A stretch of DNA of 64,000 nucleotides. It comes from Paracyclopina nana (lineage: Eukaryota; Arthropoda; Copepoda; Cyclopoida; Cyclopettidae). Below the pieces are notes generated by a model. That model saw nothing but the letters and a program-made list of their open reading frames with translations, did no database searches and was not told where the DNA came from. Numbering within the stretch: position 1 is the first letter of the stretch; the number at the start of each line of letters is the position of its first letter. Location: the NCBI GenBank assembly GCA_019096065.1, contig JAGUCH010000008.1, forward strand, positions 6,019,001 to 6,083,000, in the 5' to 3' direction. Of the stretch, positions 1 through 10,405 are shown piece after piece. A program made the translations under genes and the position numbers.

Positions 1-1
1 A

Positions 2-205
2 CGCACTCTTGTAAAACTGATCGAAGACAAAATTGGTTACACTCTACCTCGGGTCGAAACTAATTATGTAATTAAGAACTTTAATGGGGAAGAATTCCCT
101 GGGAATGAAGCTGTCTCTATTCAAGTTGCATTTGGAAATCGTGTTTTAATCAGACAGGCTGTTTTCCTTGTATCTGTAGGCTTTCTACCCAGTGGCAATA
201 AATGA
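2..205 (+). pseudogene. C-terminal part of retroelement protease region
   Basis: Frame 2 is open from the window edge to a TGA at 203-205. The peptide begins with RTLVKL and contains a VAFGNRVL strand, which resembles the part of an aspartic protease after the catalytic loop; the catalytic Asp itself would lie outside the window. The following RT frame is frame 3 and is closed upstream by a TAG near 174-176, so the two can only be joined by a +1 shift in roughly 176-205. I cannot tell a programmed shift from a mutation. The protease assignment rests on position and weak pattern. Confidence 0.5.
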
Positions 206-3200
206 AGGGATCACTCTGCTCCCTGGAGAAGAAGTGACCACCATGGCTAGTTTACCTCATGATTTACCTATCATCAGTAATGACATCCAAATAGATTCTG
301 ACTCTGACGAAGATGACGAACTTGGTCGTACTCACCACCAGAAAAGTGTTTATTCCGGATTGGTGGATAAGTACTTAAACTTTGTGCCTAGTAACGAATA
401 CCACGGAGTGACCTCTGAGGGGGCACTTACTGCAGTCACTCGTAAAGGTACTTTCCCAGTAAATATTGGGAATAATACTGAGGATCCCATCTACTTAAAT
501 GCACATGCAGTGATTGGGCGAGCCAGGATTGTCAAGAAACAGAAATTTAAGAGTACGGTTGCAGCCCATGTGGCCAACATTAGTTTAAAGGCCCTGGAGC
601 ATGAAATGGAGTCATGTTACTGCAATTATTTAGATTCGCACGTAATTGTGCAGTTTACTGATATAAATGGTCTTTCCTTTACTGATATGCATGTTTTTAA
701 TGCCTATGAGCCACTAAGGGGAAGTCACAAGCCTTTGATTAGTAGAAAAGGAAATTACGTATTTATCTCATCTAACCAAAGTGATGGTTACGAAGAGATA
801 ACTGATGTAATAATTAGTAAGTTTATGAAACGAGAAAAATGGGATGAATTACCGTGGGCTGTTATTGTTCCAGGACATAAACTTTTGTCTGGCGAACAAA
901 AGCGCATTGTAATAAAAATGAATATGATGGTGGATAAACTTAAAGTAGTATGGCTAAAATATATGTATATTTGCCCACCATGTATGACCATTGCCTTGTG
1001 TCCTATTGAATCCTACCTCACTGGGATGGATAGGGTCATAATAACTATGATGATACATGAGTATGAGAATTACCCACTTGCTTATCAAAGAAATGAACTA
1101 GATAAGTATTTTGAACTAAATGTTCTTGGAGCTCATGGTATCATGTTTAAGTTGTCCAACAATGTTGAGTTAATATTCCATGTCCCTAGCGAACATGCTG
1201 AGAATGTTGGCTACCTAACCACACTTATGTACATAATAATTGGTCAATTACGATACCAAAATGTGGCTGACGACGTGTGGATTAGAACACTGATGGATGG
1301 CGATGTGCATGTAGGTGACCCACTTTGTATGGCAACCACTGCTGCATTGCTGGTGTTATCCGGGTTACAAATGTATCCAGATGACCTTACCAAGGAGGAT
1401 ATAAAGACAAAATTTGGTAAATTCATACCATTTGTACTTGAACCACATGGTTGCTCATGCAAGCCTTGCTTGGCAAAGAACATGGGCATCAAAGTGCCAC
1501 TTAAAAGCTTCACTACTATTTATGAAGGCCCTATAGTTGATACCAGTGTCAGACAAACAGTTCTAAAAAACCCTTCTGAACTAGACCTTGTATCAGCCAG
1601 CCTGGAGCTTTCTAAGGATGAGAGAAATAACCAAAAACTATATGATGAGGTTTATAATCTCCTTTTGAAATTTCCAAGTGAATTTGACCCCCTCCGTGTT
1701 TTGAATGGAGTGGCGGGTTACACATTTCCATTAAAACCGGAAACGATCTTGAACATGGATTTGGAACACATTCCGGATGAAGTTAGGGAGGACTTTAGGG
1801 ACCTCTTAATAGAATATAAGACTATATTCTCGGAGGATCCTAGATCATATAGGCTATGGAATGTCGAACCCATGAAGTTCCAGCTAAAGGACGATAAACC
1901 ATTAGTGCCAAAAGTATTTAACATGTCGGAGTATGAAACTACGCAGGTTGACCGTAAAATAGCATTAATGCTGTCATCTGGATTAATTGAGATTGTGGAT
2001 AAGTCACTTAATAGGTACTCGGCTTGCCCTTGTTTCTTGACCTCAAGGCCAAATGATGAAAAGCTGCCTATGAAGCAACGCAAGCCTCGGCTACTAGTTG
2101 ACTTAACATCTTTTAATAAAAATCTGATATTTACGACTTCGGAGCACATAGTGCCACCTATCCCTACCTTGCTAGGGATGTTATCTAATTCATGTTTGAT
2201 GTCATCTTTCGATGTGACATCCGGATACGATAACTTACCTGTGGACTCTGATAGTGCTGATATGTGCTGCTTCGCGGTAACGTCCCCTCGCAGTATATAT
2301 AGATCAGTCTTTTTGAAAAGTAAGTCATGCCTACAAGGGATCGCCATTGCTCCGAGAATGTTCGCAGAGCTCCTCCAACAGGCCCTTAACCCTGAGATAT
2401 TGCCCTTTACATGTGTATATGTAGACGATTTGGTCGTGGCCTGTAAGAACCCTGGCAAGCCTAGGCCTGCTACATTGGATGATTACATACGACATTTAGG
2501 TGATTTGAGGAAGTTGTTTCAAAGCCTCAAGGACTTAAATGCCCTATTACAAATTAAAAAGACCCAATTAGGTGTTAAAGAAGCTACAGTCTTAGGGCAC
2601 CTAATATCTATTGATGAAAATGGGATTATGACTATGCGAATGCCCGATAAATTCAGGTCTGCATTTGATGATTTCCCTATTCCTACAACCAAGAAACAGC
2701 TGCAAAAGTTTATTGGAATGACAAACTGGTTAAGCCAGTATTGCCCCAATATGGCTACATACACAGCTCCACTGCTTGATGTATTACAAACAGCACAAGG
2801 AAAAACAGGGAAGTTCACCTTCACTGCTTTCCAAGAAAAATGTTTCTATAAAGTAATAGACGAGATTAAAACAGGTATGTCGCTGGCATTACCACGTTTT
2901 AAAGAAGGTTATTTAGTGGTTGATTCTGGGGTAATTAGCACCTCAGCATTATTAATGGAGGTGAATGAGGATGGTAAAGCTGTGTGTGTTGGTGCACACA
3001 GTGCACGCTTTCCTTTATCAGTTTGCCTCTCGTACCACTCGTTTCAGCGTGAAGCATTAGGAGTGTTAACAATGATAAATCATTTTAAAAGTATACTATT
3101 CGCCTATGAGCGATTAGTCATAGTTACGGATTGTCTATCAATAGCCAGCGTGCTGGCTAGTTCGTTTACTGGTAAAGATGCATTTACTCATAGACTAGCA

Positions 3201-4535
3201 GCTCGTATTTATTCCCTGCCTGTAGCATGGAAATTGAGGGCTGTACCTCGCACAGAGGTAGAAGTAGTAGATGTATTATTAAACAAATACCATCAAACGC
3301 CAGAAGGCGAAACTGTATTTTATGCACCCTACTCTATTGCGGGGCAGATTACTAAGGATATTTATTCAAATAAATACCCTCTGCCCGATGCGATCAAAGA
3401 TAAGGTGCTTACTACACAGGAATTACTTACACACGTGTATGATACACTTGTGAATTCTGGAACTATGAGTAAGACTCTACTCCAAAAAAGGTTGCATTGC
3501 CTAAATGACAAATGGGTTGACATGATCGGCACGAAGCCGCCATTTGTGCACGACGACACGTCAACCTTACTTCAAGCAAAACATGATGATGATGAATTTC
3601 TTGAGGACGAGATACTTTCTAAATTATCTCATTCATTTCATGGTGAAGCTGATTTTGATTCACCAGTAAATCATATAGAAAATAACTTAAGAGTAGATAC
3701 AGTAACTGTTAAACGGCGAATATCGCCACATTTACCAGGAATTACACGCAACCTACTCATTAAGTTGCAACAAAATTGTGAAGAAACACAAAAGATAATA
3801 AATCTAATTATGCTTTCGCCTCCGGAGAAAGTACCACTAGATGTTGCAGTAAAATATCGTGTCCTTGACGGTGCCCTGTTGGTCATTCGCAAGAATGTAA
3901 AGTTACCTTTTAGCGTTGCGACCAATACGAAAGTATATATGAGTATGCCCAACTGTGTGTACCTAATGGCATGTATTCATTTGTTACATAACCATTTGGG
4001 AAGTAAAAAGACTAATACTCTTTTTACCCAATCTATGTATTCAACTTACTCAGCCAGAATCAGTCGTATTATCATTGGTGCGTGCATGCATTGTGCCTTA
4101 TACCGCCAAGCTAATACTAGGTTTGTTGGGAAGGGGCGTTTCCGCATCCCGACTCAACCATGGGAATTGGTAATGATTGATTTGGCCAAGTTCGATGAAA
4201 CTTTAGTCAAAGGGTCTTCCGCAAAAGACCTGTTAGTATTTGTCGATGTTTATTCTAAGATGATAATTGCTAAGCCACTATTAGATGCTAAATATAAGCA
4301 GGTAGCGAATGCTATGGAAGAAGTAATTTCTTTGTTTGGGGTGCCAAAAACATTACTTGCAGATAATGGTGCCCAGCTAACGACTAATAAGGCCCTCCAA
4401 CGCCTTGTTGATCGTTATAAAATTAAGGAGTTATGTCATTATCGAACCTTATCGCCATACAAGCATTCGAACGCTTACGCTGAAAATGCTATACGAATAA
4501 TAAGGAGTGCATTAGTCCTCAACTCTAACTCATAA
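192..4535 (+). CDS. pol: Retroelement pol: RT, RNase H and most of integrase
   Basis: About 1447 codons; the first codon of the open frame is GTG, so the real start is probably entry from the protease frame rather than initiation. The RT domain spans roughly residues 560-830, with LLVDLTSFNK, SSFDVTSGYD and the catalytic YVDD near residue 742. RNase H follows near 915-1050 (VVDSG, REALG, VTDCLS supply the acidic residues). Integrase has an HHCC zinc finger (HLLHNH, then CMHC) and a D-D-E core: MIDLAKF, LADNGAQ and SNAYAEN. The frame ends at TAA 4533-4535 inside integrase, before the usual ALNNRP-like helix, which is found immediately downstream in the same frame. It would copy element RNA into DNA and insert it. 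Confidence 0.9.
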   Translation: MAINEGITLLPGEEVTTMASLPHDLPIISNDIQIDSDSDEDDELGRTHHQKSVYSGLVDKYLNFVPSNEYHGVTSEGALTAVTRKGTFPVNIGNNTEDPIYLNAHAVIGRARIVKKQKFKSTVAAHVANISLKALEHEMESCYCNYLDSHVIVQFTDINGLSFTDMHVFNAYEPLRGSHKPLISRKGNYVFISSNQSDGYEEITDVIISKFMKREKWDELPWAVIVPGHKLLSGEQKRIVIKMNMMVDKLKVVWLKYMYICPPCMTIALCPIESYLTGMDRVIITMMIHEYENYPLAYQRNELDKYFELNVLGAHGIMFKLSNNVELIFHVPSEHAENVGYLTTLMYIIIGQLRYQNVADDVWIRTLMDGDVHVGDPLCMATTAALLVLSGLQMYPDDLTKEDIKTKFGKFIPFVLEPHGCSCKPCLAKNMGIKVPLKSFTTIYEGPIVDTSVRQTVLKNPSELDLVSASLELSKDERNNQKLYDEVYNLLLKFPSEFDPLRVLNGVAGYTFPLKPETILNMDLEHIPDEVREDFRDLLIEYKTIFSEDPRSYRLWNVEPMKFQLKDDKPLVPKVFNMSEYETTQVDRKIALMLSSGLIEIVDKSLNRYSACPCFLTSRPNDEKLPMKQRKPRLLVDLTSFNKNLIFTTSEHIVPPIPTLLGMLSNSCLMSSFDVTSGYDNLPVDSDSADMCCFAVTSPRSIYRSVFLKSKSCLQGIAIAPRMFAELLQQALNPEILPFTCVYVDDLVVACKNPGKPRPATLDDYIRHLGDLRKLFQSLKDLNALLQIKKTQLGVKEATVLGHLISIDENGIMTMRMPDKFRSAFDDFPIPTTKKQLQKFIGMTNWLSQYCPNMATYTAPLLDVLQTAQGKTGKFTFTAFQEKCFYKVIDEIKTGMSLALPRFKEGYLVVDSGVISTSALLMEVNEDGKAVCVGAHSARFPLSVCLSYHSFQREALGVLTMINHFKSILFAYERLVIVTDCLSIASVLASSFTGKDAFTHRLAARIYSLPVAWKLRAVPRTEVEVVDVLLNKYHQTPEGETVFYAPYSIAGQITKDIYSNKYPLPDAIKDKVLTTQELLTHVYDTLVNSGTMSKTLLQKRLHCLNDKWVDMIGTKPPFVHDDTSTLLQAKHDDDEFLEDEILSKLSHSFHGEADFDSPVNHIENNLRVDTVTVKRRISPHLPGITRNLLIKLQQNCEETQKIINLIMLSPPEKVPLDVAVKYRVLDGALLVIRKNVKLPFSVATNTKVYMSMPNCVYLMACIHLLHNHLGSKKTNTLFTQSMYSTYSARISRIIIGACMHCALYRQANTRFVGKGRFRIPTQPWELVMIDLAKFDETLVKGSSAKDLLVFVDVYSKMIIAKPLLDAKYKQVANAMEEVISLFGVPKTLLADNGAQLTTNKALQRLVDRYKIKELCHYRTLSPYKHSNAYAENAIRIIRSALVLNSNS

Positions 4536-4538
4536 AAT

Positions 4539-7223
4539 ATGAGATTATGCGATGTGTTTAAGACGTCTATTTACGCAATAAATAACCGACCCCTCACTTA
4601 TTTGGCATATACTGATGATAAAGGAGTGAAGATTACTCCCACACCTTTTTCATTATTCTTTGATAAAATGCCGACCTATCATTTAGGACGGGATGTATTT
4701 GAAATACTTAGTGAAAGCGAGGACAAAATTCATAAAGCTGAATGGCGTCAACGCATGCGTGAATATGACCTAGAAGAACAGTTCCACTTAGAAAAAATGA
4801 AGGCTACAGAAAGACCTTCCTTTAAACCTGAGATTGGATCATTAGTTTTAGTAATAAAACACCCCACAAATAAACAACGGTATAAATTTATGGATGATTT
4901 ATTTGAAGTTATTGACATTGGACAGCATTCGACTGTGACTGTAAAGCCATACCTTTATGATGGGCTTACTCGCGAAGTAAGCTTAGATCATGTTAAGTTA
5001 TATAGATTTCACGAATTGTATAGATTCCTTCCGGAGAAATTGTCCAACCTCCTGAAACGACCTTACACTCCGGAAGAAATATTGCGTAAGAAAGCCAGAA
5101 ATGAGGTTATTGAATTTCTTGAAGGGGCAGCCCCTGAAAGTCATGAATATAGTCTGCGGAATCGCACTAAGGCCTCCAGTATAGTGGCCTCGCAAAGTTC
5201 ATTAATATCACAGTCATCAGCAACGGACACTGAGCCAAGTGCAATTCACCAAACCTATAAGCGCTCTGGCTCTATTCTCATGCAAAAGGCTGCGAGCTTG
5301 TTTAAGCCCTCGGATATCTTGCGAATACAAGAGGAAAACAAGCAACTCGTACACAAGCAATGGGAACAATATGATCGTAAGAAGTTAGAGGAAAAATACC
5401 TATCTGACCATGCCGATAATAAAATTGTTCACAAAGAAGCAAGTGATTCTTTGTCTGACACTGACACTGATGATTTTATTGAACGAGCAATTGCACTAAG
5501 TGCAAATACAGGGCCTAATGAGGCATTTTATGAGGACATGCTGGCCTTAAGCCAACGTGGCCCTCCTACTTTTGCTGAAATGGCCCAACAAGAACGACTA
5601 TACCCAAATTTGCCAAGTGTTAAACCTGAGCACATTAGCACTCCTGATCACTCGAACGTCAGTGAAGGTACTCTTGCTGGGGTCAGCCCTGTAAAGTGGG
5701 CCTTCCGTGGCCAATATCGTGATCAACGTGTGGCAGATATACCTGAAAGTCCGGAGAAATATCATACTCCTGACCAAAGTATGTCCGCAACTCCTAATAA
5801 GGACAATGATAATATAGAAGAGGTAGTTGAAAAAGCAGCCTCCCTCATTGTACCTTCTAAATTTGACATTGACCTCGAATCATTATCTGCTGGCCTAGAA
5901 GGCATGCAATTAGCAATTCCTACTGAACCATCTGGTGGAACTGCACAAGAGGATGACAATGAAAGTAGTGACAGTGATGATACAACAAGTGTGTATTTCA
6001 CGGCGAAGAAACACCTTCGCCGTACACCATTGTCTAAGAATATACAGAAAGTAGTACGCAGTGCCATCGATATCGTACGACGGCAATTAGAGCTGTCTCC
6101 GCGCAAAAGGCCTCCCTCCCCACCAATCGATAATCCTATGGAAGGGCCCAGTGCCCCGAAACCAGAGATTTATGGAACTGAAGGAGGAGAGCCACAAGTT
6201 CGTTACACTGTAATGAAAAGTCCAGTAAGAAAACCTGATTTGCAACCAAGTCCAAATGAGTTACCTAATGTGGGAGTACCGCAAACTGTGCCAAGCACGG
6301 ATGTACTTGAGCACTCCTCGGCAGGTGTTACACCTTTGGGTGTCCCGGCTACGACAGGAAAAGAGCAGTTTGCTCATCCGACTACCCCTGAGGTTGCACA
6401 CCCCACTGTTAGGCAAATTAGCCCAGTAGTTCCACAACCTGGTGCTCAGGATCCACCTGAGGTCGTTGTACGGGCTCCGTATGAACCAGAAAAGTTGTCT
6501 CCATTACGTTTTCTCCCTCATAACCTAAGGAGGAGAAAAAACGTTAACTACCGCGCCTTGGCAGGGTTTCGGGAGTATAATAAAAGCAACGTACCTGTGA
6601 GTTCTCCTGCGGTTGCTCAGCCTGTTCCTCCGGAAGCATTGACTCATCCGGAAGTAGCATTGACAGTTGAACATGATACAAGTCCTCCTCAAGCTGTGGC
6701 ATCCTCGGACCAACCGAGTGGCTCGTCTGCCACACCATTTGCTGGACCAAACGAACCAGAGGCCTCGGCCGCTGCTCAACCAGCAGTTGATCCCGGAATT
6801 AGTGAGCCCACTCCATTACGGATCCTTCCCAGACGACAGCTGCGGGAGAGAAAGGGAACTGTAGATTACAAGGAGTTAGCGGGAATCAGAAAGTATGGGA
6901 AAGAGAAAAGCAAAGTTGGTAAAGAACAAAAATACTTTCCTAATATTCCACGAATAGCTCCTTTAGATCGGGAGGACAAGGAATTCGCCCGTGTTAGGTT
7001 TACAAATACGAAAGAAAGGCCAGACCAAAAAGAGAGAGAGTTACTAGAAGAGGTAATTCCTAATTGGAAACTGAATAAAAACATGGCTGCAGTCCCTGAT
7101 TATATTCAGTTTCTTAAAGCGACTGGCATGGATCACCAAGATGATAGCAACATAAATGAAATGAAGCGGCTGCGTCTCACCTATGATGACCTATACAAGC
7201 TAGCTTTTAAGAAGTTTAAATAG
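4539..7223 (+). CDS. Integrase C-terminus plus long Pro/Ser/charged tail
   Basis: 894 codons in the same frame as the upstream pol, separated from it only by TAA-AAT, so one stop divides a single coding unit. The start YAINNRPLTY and the block up to DHVKLYRF are the end of the integrase core and its C-terminal domain. A YSLRNR motif follows (about residue 203). The remaining roughly 650 residues are low complexity, rich in Pro, Ser, Glu and Thr, and hold two diverged copies of a block (PLRFLPHNLRRR... and PLRILPRRQLRER..., at about 6498-6582 and 6810-6897) that end in ALAGFREY and ELAGIRKY. The tail is much longer than in typical Ty3/gypsy pol. Its function is unknown; a chromatin- or nucleic-acid-binding role is possible from the basic repeats but not shown. 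Confidence 0.75.
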   Translation: MRLCDVFKTSIYAINNRPLTYLAYTDDKGVKITPTPFSLFFDKMPTYHLGRDVFEILSESEDKIHKAEWRQRMREYDLEEQFHLEKMKATERPSFKPEIGSLVLVIKHPTNKQRYKFMDDLFEVIDIGQHSTVTVKPYLYDGLTREVSLDHVKLYRFHELYRFLPEKLSNLLKRPYTPEEILRKKARNEVIEFLEGAAPESHEYSLRNRTKASSIVASQSSLISQSSATDTEPSAIHQTYKRSGSILMQKAASLFKPSDILRIQEENKQLVHKQWEQYDRKKLEEKYLSDHADNKIVHKEASDSLSDTDTDDFIERAIALSANTGPNEAFYEDMLALSQRGPPTFAEMAQQERLYPNLPSVKPEHISTPDHSNVSEGTLAGVSPVKWAFRGQYRDQRVADIPESPEKYHTPDQSMSATPNKDNDNIEEVVEKAASLIVPSKFDIDLESLSAGLEGMQLAIPTEPSGGTAQEDDNESSDSDDTTSVYFTAKKHLRRTPLSKNIQKVVRSAIDIVRRQLELSPRKRPPSPPIDNPMEGPSAPKPEIYGTEGGEPQVRYTVMKSPVRKPDLQPSPNELPNVGVPQTVPSTDVLEHSSAGVTPLGVPATTGKEQFAHPTTPEVAHPTVRQISPVVPQPGAQDPPEVVVRAPYEPEKLSPLRFLPHNLRRRKNVNYRALAGFREYNKSNVPVSSPAVAQPVPPEALTHPEVALTVEHDTSPPQAVASSDQPSGSSATPFAGPNEPEASAAAQPAVDPGISEPTPLRILPRRQLRERKGTVDYKELAGIRKYGKEKSKVGKEQKYFPNIPRIAPLDREDKEFARVRFTNTKERPDQKERELLEEVIPNWKLNKNMAAVPDYIQFLKATGMDHQDDSNINEMKRLRLTYDDLYKLAFKKFK

Positions 7224-9240
7224 AGATTCGTAAGAAAGGACGTGATGACGGTAATCGTAGTGCCCATATTTTATGGGGTCACTACCTTTACTTTGTCAGT
7301 CCAATATGGGCGCACCGTTTTACCAATCAAGCGCACCCAAAAGTAAGTTAATGCAAAATGCCGATTGTGGACCTGAATCTGTCCACTTGCCAAAAAGATC
7401 ATAGAAATGGATACTAACGGGCAATGTCTCTTCACATGCCCGCTAGTAAGGTACAATATGCGTAAAGGTAATGATAAGTTGCTGAACATTACATTGACAG
7501 CAAGAAAACAACTAACGAGACATGCACCCTTTGCGGTCCGTTAGCTATGCTAAGAGTATTCATAAAAATGATGGATGCCAAGAATGCATTGGACTCGGAC
7601 TTCCTCTAGGGGTTGTTCAATCCAACAACAAACCAAACCTCGCTTGCTTTGACAAAATAAATGAAGTTTGCGTAGGTTATTTTTACAATATTGATGGGAC
7701 AAATAATTTCGTCCTGTTTCCTGACAAATACCGATGCAAATCGAGCTTTGCTCGGTACTTACGTGTCCCTGCCCCATACTGCTATAGTAGGGGGTTAGAC
7801 TTACACTAGTTTTTAATAAAGTTAAAATGCCTTCGGTGGGCCGATTGGCCTGGATAAAGTTTGGCTGTTAGTTAAAGTAAAGTACTATAAGCACACCATG
7901 CAAGAGGGAAGTTGCAGATGGGCGTAATACCAGAGGGGCAAATGCCCCATCTGAATAGGTATGTTTTGAAAACTATGGTTAAAGCTCCACTGAGCTATGT
8001 CCAAGAACCATTATCCACTCCACGCCTCGCGTGAGTCGATAGTTACTGGGACATTCGTACCTTAGTACAGCAAAAGTTGGCCCTAGGCACTGTGCAAGTG
8101 GGACACAATAAAACCTCACAATACGTGGGAAGACTTGTGTTGGCCGCATTACTTTATAAAATCTTGGAAAGATTTTAGAAAATCTCAGAAGAATTTAGAA
8201 AAACTTGCCCACCCTCCGAAATGAGGAATGAGCTTTGATAAAAAGAATGACTATGAATTTAAATTGTTCTGTCATGGAAACGATACCAATATCATAGTAG
8301 TACATGCCACGAAATAAAAACTCGGGTGTAGCGACTACTGTGCCTATAATATCAGAGTGTCTGGACCATGACCTGGTTCGAACTGCAGGCCTGGTCGTGG
8401 CGCCTCCGGACTTTGAGTAGAATGGAACATGGGAATCTGTACAAAAATGGGATTCATCTCCCTAAAAGGGATTTTGAAATACTAAGTACAGCTTTGTGCC
8501 TGGGCGAATAATCAGCCCAAACTATGGCCTTCTTGCCTCAACAAAATGTGGGGACCCACTCTCTATTGGAATAGGCCGCTCCCTTGTGGCTAATAAAGAC
8601 AACAAAAATCCTTTATGCTGGTGAATTCTTCAGCTTTGGATACAACTGGGGTATTTTGGGGGTTGAACAAGTGTTTCCCCATAAAATACCATTTTAAGTT
8701 CGATTGCCACAACAGTCTATGTGTGACAACTAAACTTGTTTTGGAAATCGTACTTCTAAATAAAAATAAAATTTAGTATGTGCCGACCTTCCTTCCTTAC
8801 AGTGGCACGATTTAGGTTTTTGATATCATGGAGGGTGCCCACGGGCGCCATAGTTCAAATAAAAAATTGAATAAAATTAGCCTAGCTGCTAAATCTTTTA
8901 CAGTTAAAGATTCGAAAACATACTTACCTGAATTTTGTGTGACTGCTCACTACAGTTCCCACAAAATGCAGAAAATTGTGGAGGGGGGAGTATATATACG
9001 TAGCCGCAGGAAATGCAGCCTGCGCCCCAAAAATTTCACAAATCCTGAGCGCACTCGCGCTCTGAGAAAGTATTGTAAACAAAATTTCTAGATAAAACTG
9101 GAAATGGCAAAGTGCCACAAAAACTATAAATCTGAACACTAGCACATAAAGGTGCAAACTTTGCCTCATGGATTATTATTAGTGCTAACCGAAATTAGCT
9201 GAAAAGATTGGCACTGATAACCTCAATCTTTTAAATTAAT
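7224..9240. other. About 2 kb after pol without a convincing gene
   Basis: Many stops in all frames apart from the 95-codon ORF. A perfect hairpin, GGGGCA-AA-TGCCCC, is at 7935-7948. A purine run of polypurine-tract type (GGAGGGGGGAG) is at 8980-8990, directly followed by TATATATACG, which could mark a 3' LTR border or a TATA box; without the second LTR neither can be shown. Confidence 0.4.
7522..7809 (+). CDS. Small Cys-containing ORF, unrecognised
   Basis: 95 codons starting with a true ATG. The peptide has six cysteines (QECIG, LACF, EVCV, YRCK, PYCY) and no clear signal peptide or membrane segment. I do not recognise it. It lies 300 bases after the long pol frame and could be a remnant of an accessory or envelope gene, or chance. 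The antisense strand is also open here over 75 codons, which weakens the case. Confidence 0.25.
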   Translation: MHPLRSVSYAKSIHKNDGCQECIGLGLPLGVVQSNNKPNLACFDKINEVCVGYFYNIDGTNNFVLFPDKYRCKSSFARYLRVPAPYCYSRGLDLH

Positions 9241-9260
9241 TTCGGTTATGAGCACCCGAA

Positions 9261-9278
9261 CTTGATGCACGCATCAAG
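9261..9278. repeat. Perfect 8-bp inverted repeat with 2-nt spacer
   Basis: CTTGATGC-AC-GCATCAAG. The right arm runs directly into the first copy of the 19-bp repeat described next, so the palindrome and the repeat share the bases CAAG. Confidence 0.9.
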
Positions 9279-10405
9279 ACCGAGCTGGAATGCAGAGCTA
9301 TAATAGCTATGCAATTCAGTGATAACAGATAAAAACGTAATCGATGAGTCTGTTCAAAATGGCTAGACAAAAAACATTTGAGCAAGATAGACTGAAATGT
9401 GAGTTGCATGGCGCAAAGACGCTGAGCCAGTTTCTGTTGAACAGATACCCGACTCCAAGGGGGGCAAAAAGTTGTTATGGAACAAAAGATCCAGAGACGC
9501 TCCCACACTAGAAAAATCCAGTTTGAGCGGCTTCGCTTGGAGATGTAGAATGGTGGCGCCACCATGCGCCTAACCACGAACCAAAAACGTTTTGCCTGAG
9601 GCTAAAACGAACAATGGAGATTGGCGCCGCCGGTACACCTACACTATTCACCTGTAAAGGTTTTTGAACCTATCTAAACTCGAAATGACCACAATTGGCT
9701 CAAGTGGAGACAAAAAATTCTGGGGCTTATTATGTGAATATAATGAATAAAATAAAACGTTGCATAAAAGTCAAGCGATCGAAATGACTAATGTTATAAT
9801 GATACCGCTAATGATCGCCAGATGGACCAACAGATGAAAAGGTTCAAAGTGCACCAAGATTAGGCATATTGTTAAATAAAATAAGTACTGAAATATGGCT
9901 GTCTTTCAGCAGCCACATGACTCCCCTCTTTTTTAGTGGAGAATTTGAGTTAAGCGAAACACAGCGCTAGCAAAACAAGCTAGGTCGGCACAAAATGTAG
10001 ACTGACATGTGAGAAAATGAAAAATACACGTTTTCTAGCCTGATATGGAAAAGAATATTGTGCCATTGCTTAGTGCTTGAGCTTGCTTTTGCTATGTGCA
10101 ATGACATACGGCCGGTTTTCCAGTCCTGTAGGGATGATATGAATCCCAAGCCACCTTCAAGGCCTAGCTGGAATGCGGTACAATTTCTCTTGCATCAAGG
10201 CCGAGCCGGAATGTCAATGGAAAAAATGCTGCTAATTAGCGTTGATACCCCATAAGCACCAAAGCTCAGCCAGTAGTATTCGCAGACACTCAAATAATGG
10301 TAATGCACCAAGCCCGAGCTGGAATGCAGGGCTATAATAAACGCTGTTCTTGAACATTGAAGCATCGTTTGCAGTGTCAAGGCCGTCAAGGTCGAGCTGG
10401 AATGC
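9275..10405 (+). repeat. Five same-orientation copies of a 19-bp iteron-like motif
   Basis: Copies at 9275-9293, 10158-10176, 10196-10214, 10309-10327 and 10387-10405 follow the consensus CAAGnCCGAGCTGGAATGC with 0-2 changes each. Copies 1 and 4 continue with a further shared CAGnGCTATAATA. Copies 1 and 3 are preceded by GCAT. Spacings are 883, 38, 113 and 78 bases. All five point the same way. The sequence between them is not repeated. Such spaced copies suggest binding sites for one protein (an enhancer, silencer or replication origin) but the function is not shown. Confidence 0.85.
9551..9564. repeat. Perfect 14-bp palindrome
   Basis: TGGTGGCGCCACCA, self-complementary throughout. It lies between repeat copies 1 and 2. 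It contains TGGCGCC, which is also a common start of tRNA primer binding sites, as is 9622-9628. Confidence 0.8.

Larger units (their letters stand above)
1..7223 (+). mobile_element. Ty3/gypsy-type LTR retroelement, 5' end outside window
   Basis: The order protease remnant, reverse transcriptase, RNase H, integrase and a long charged tail is that of Ty3/gypsy pol. The 5' LTR, gag and most of the protease are off the left edge. No 3' LTR could be proven because its partner is outside the window, so the right boundary given is only the end of the pol reading frame; the element may extend well beyond. The copy carries a frame change near 176-205 and an in-frame TAA at 4533-4535. It could be an inactive copy or use recoding at one or both places. 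Confidence 0.85.

Noticed and set aside
8980-9628. Possible 3' LTR border of the first element: purine tract at 8980-8990 and TGGCGCC primer-site-like sequences at 9554-9560 and 9622-9628.
   Set aside because: No repeated LTR partner is in the window and no TG...CA ends could be paired, so boundaries would be guesswork.
9275-10405. The five repeats as a CRISPR array.
   Set aside because: Spacing is irregular (38-883 bases), the repeat is only 19 bp, and the genome is eukaryotic.
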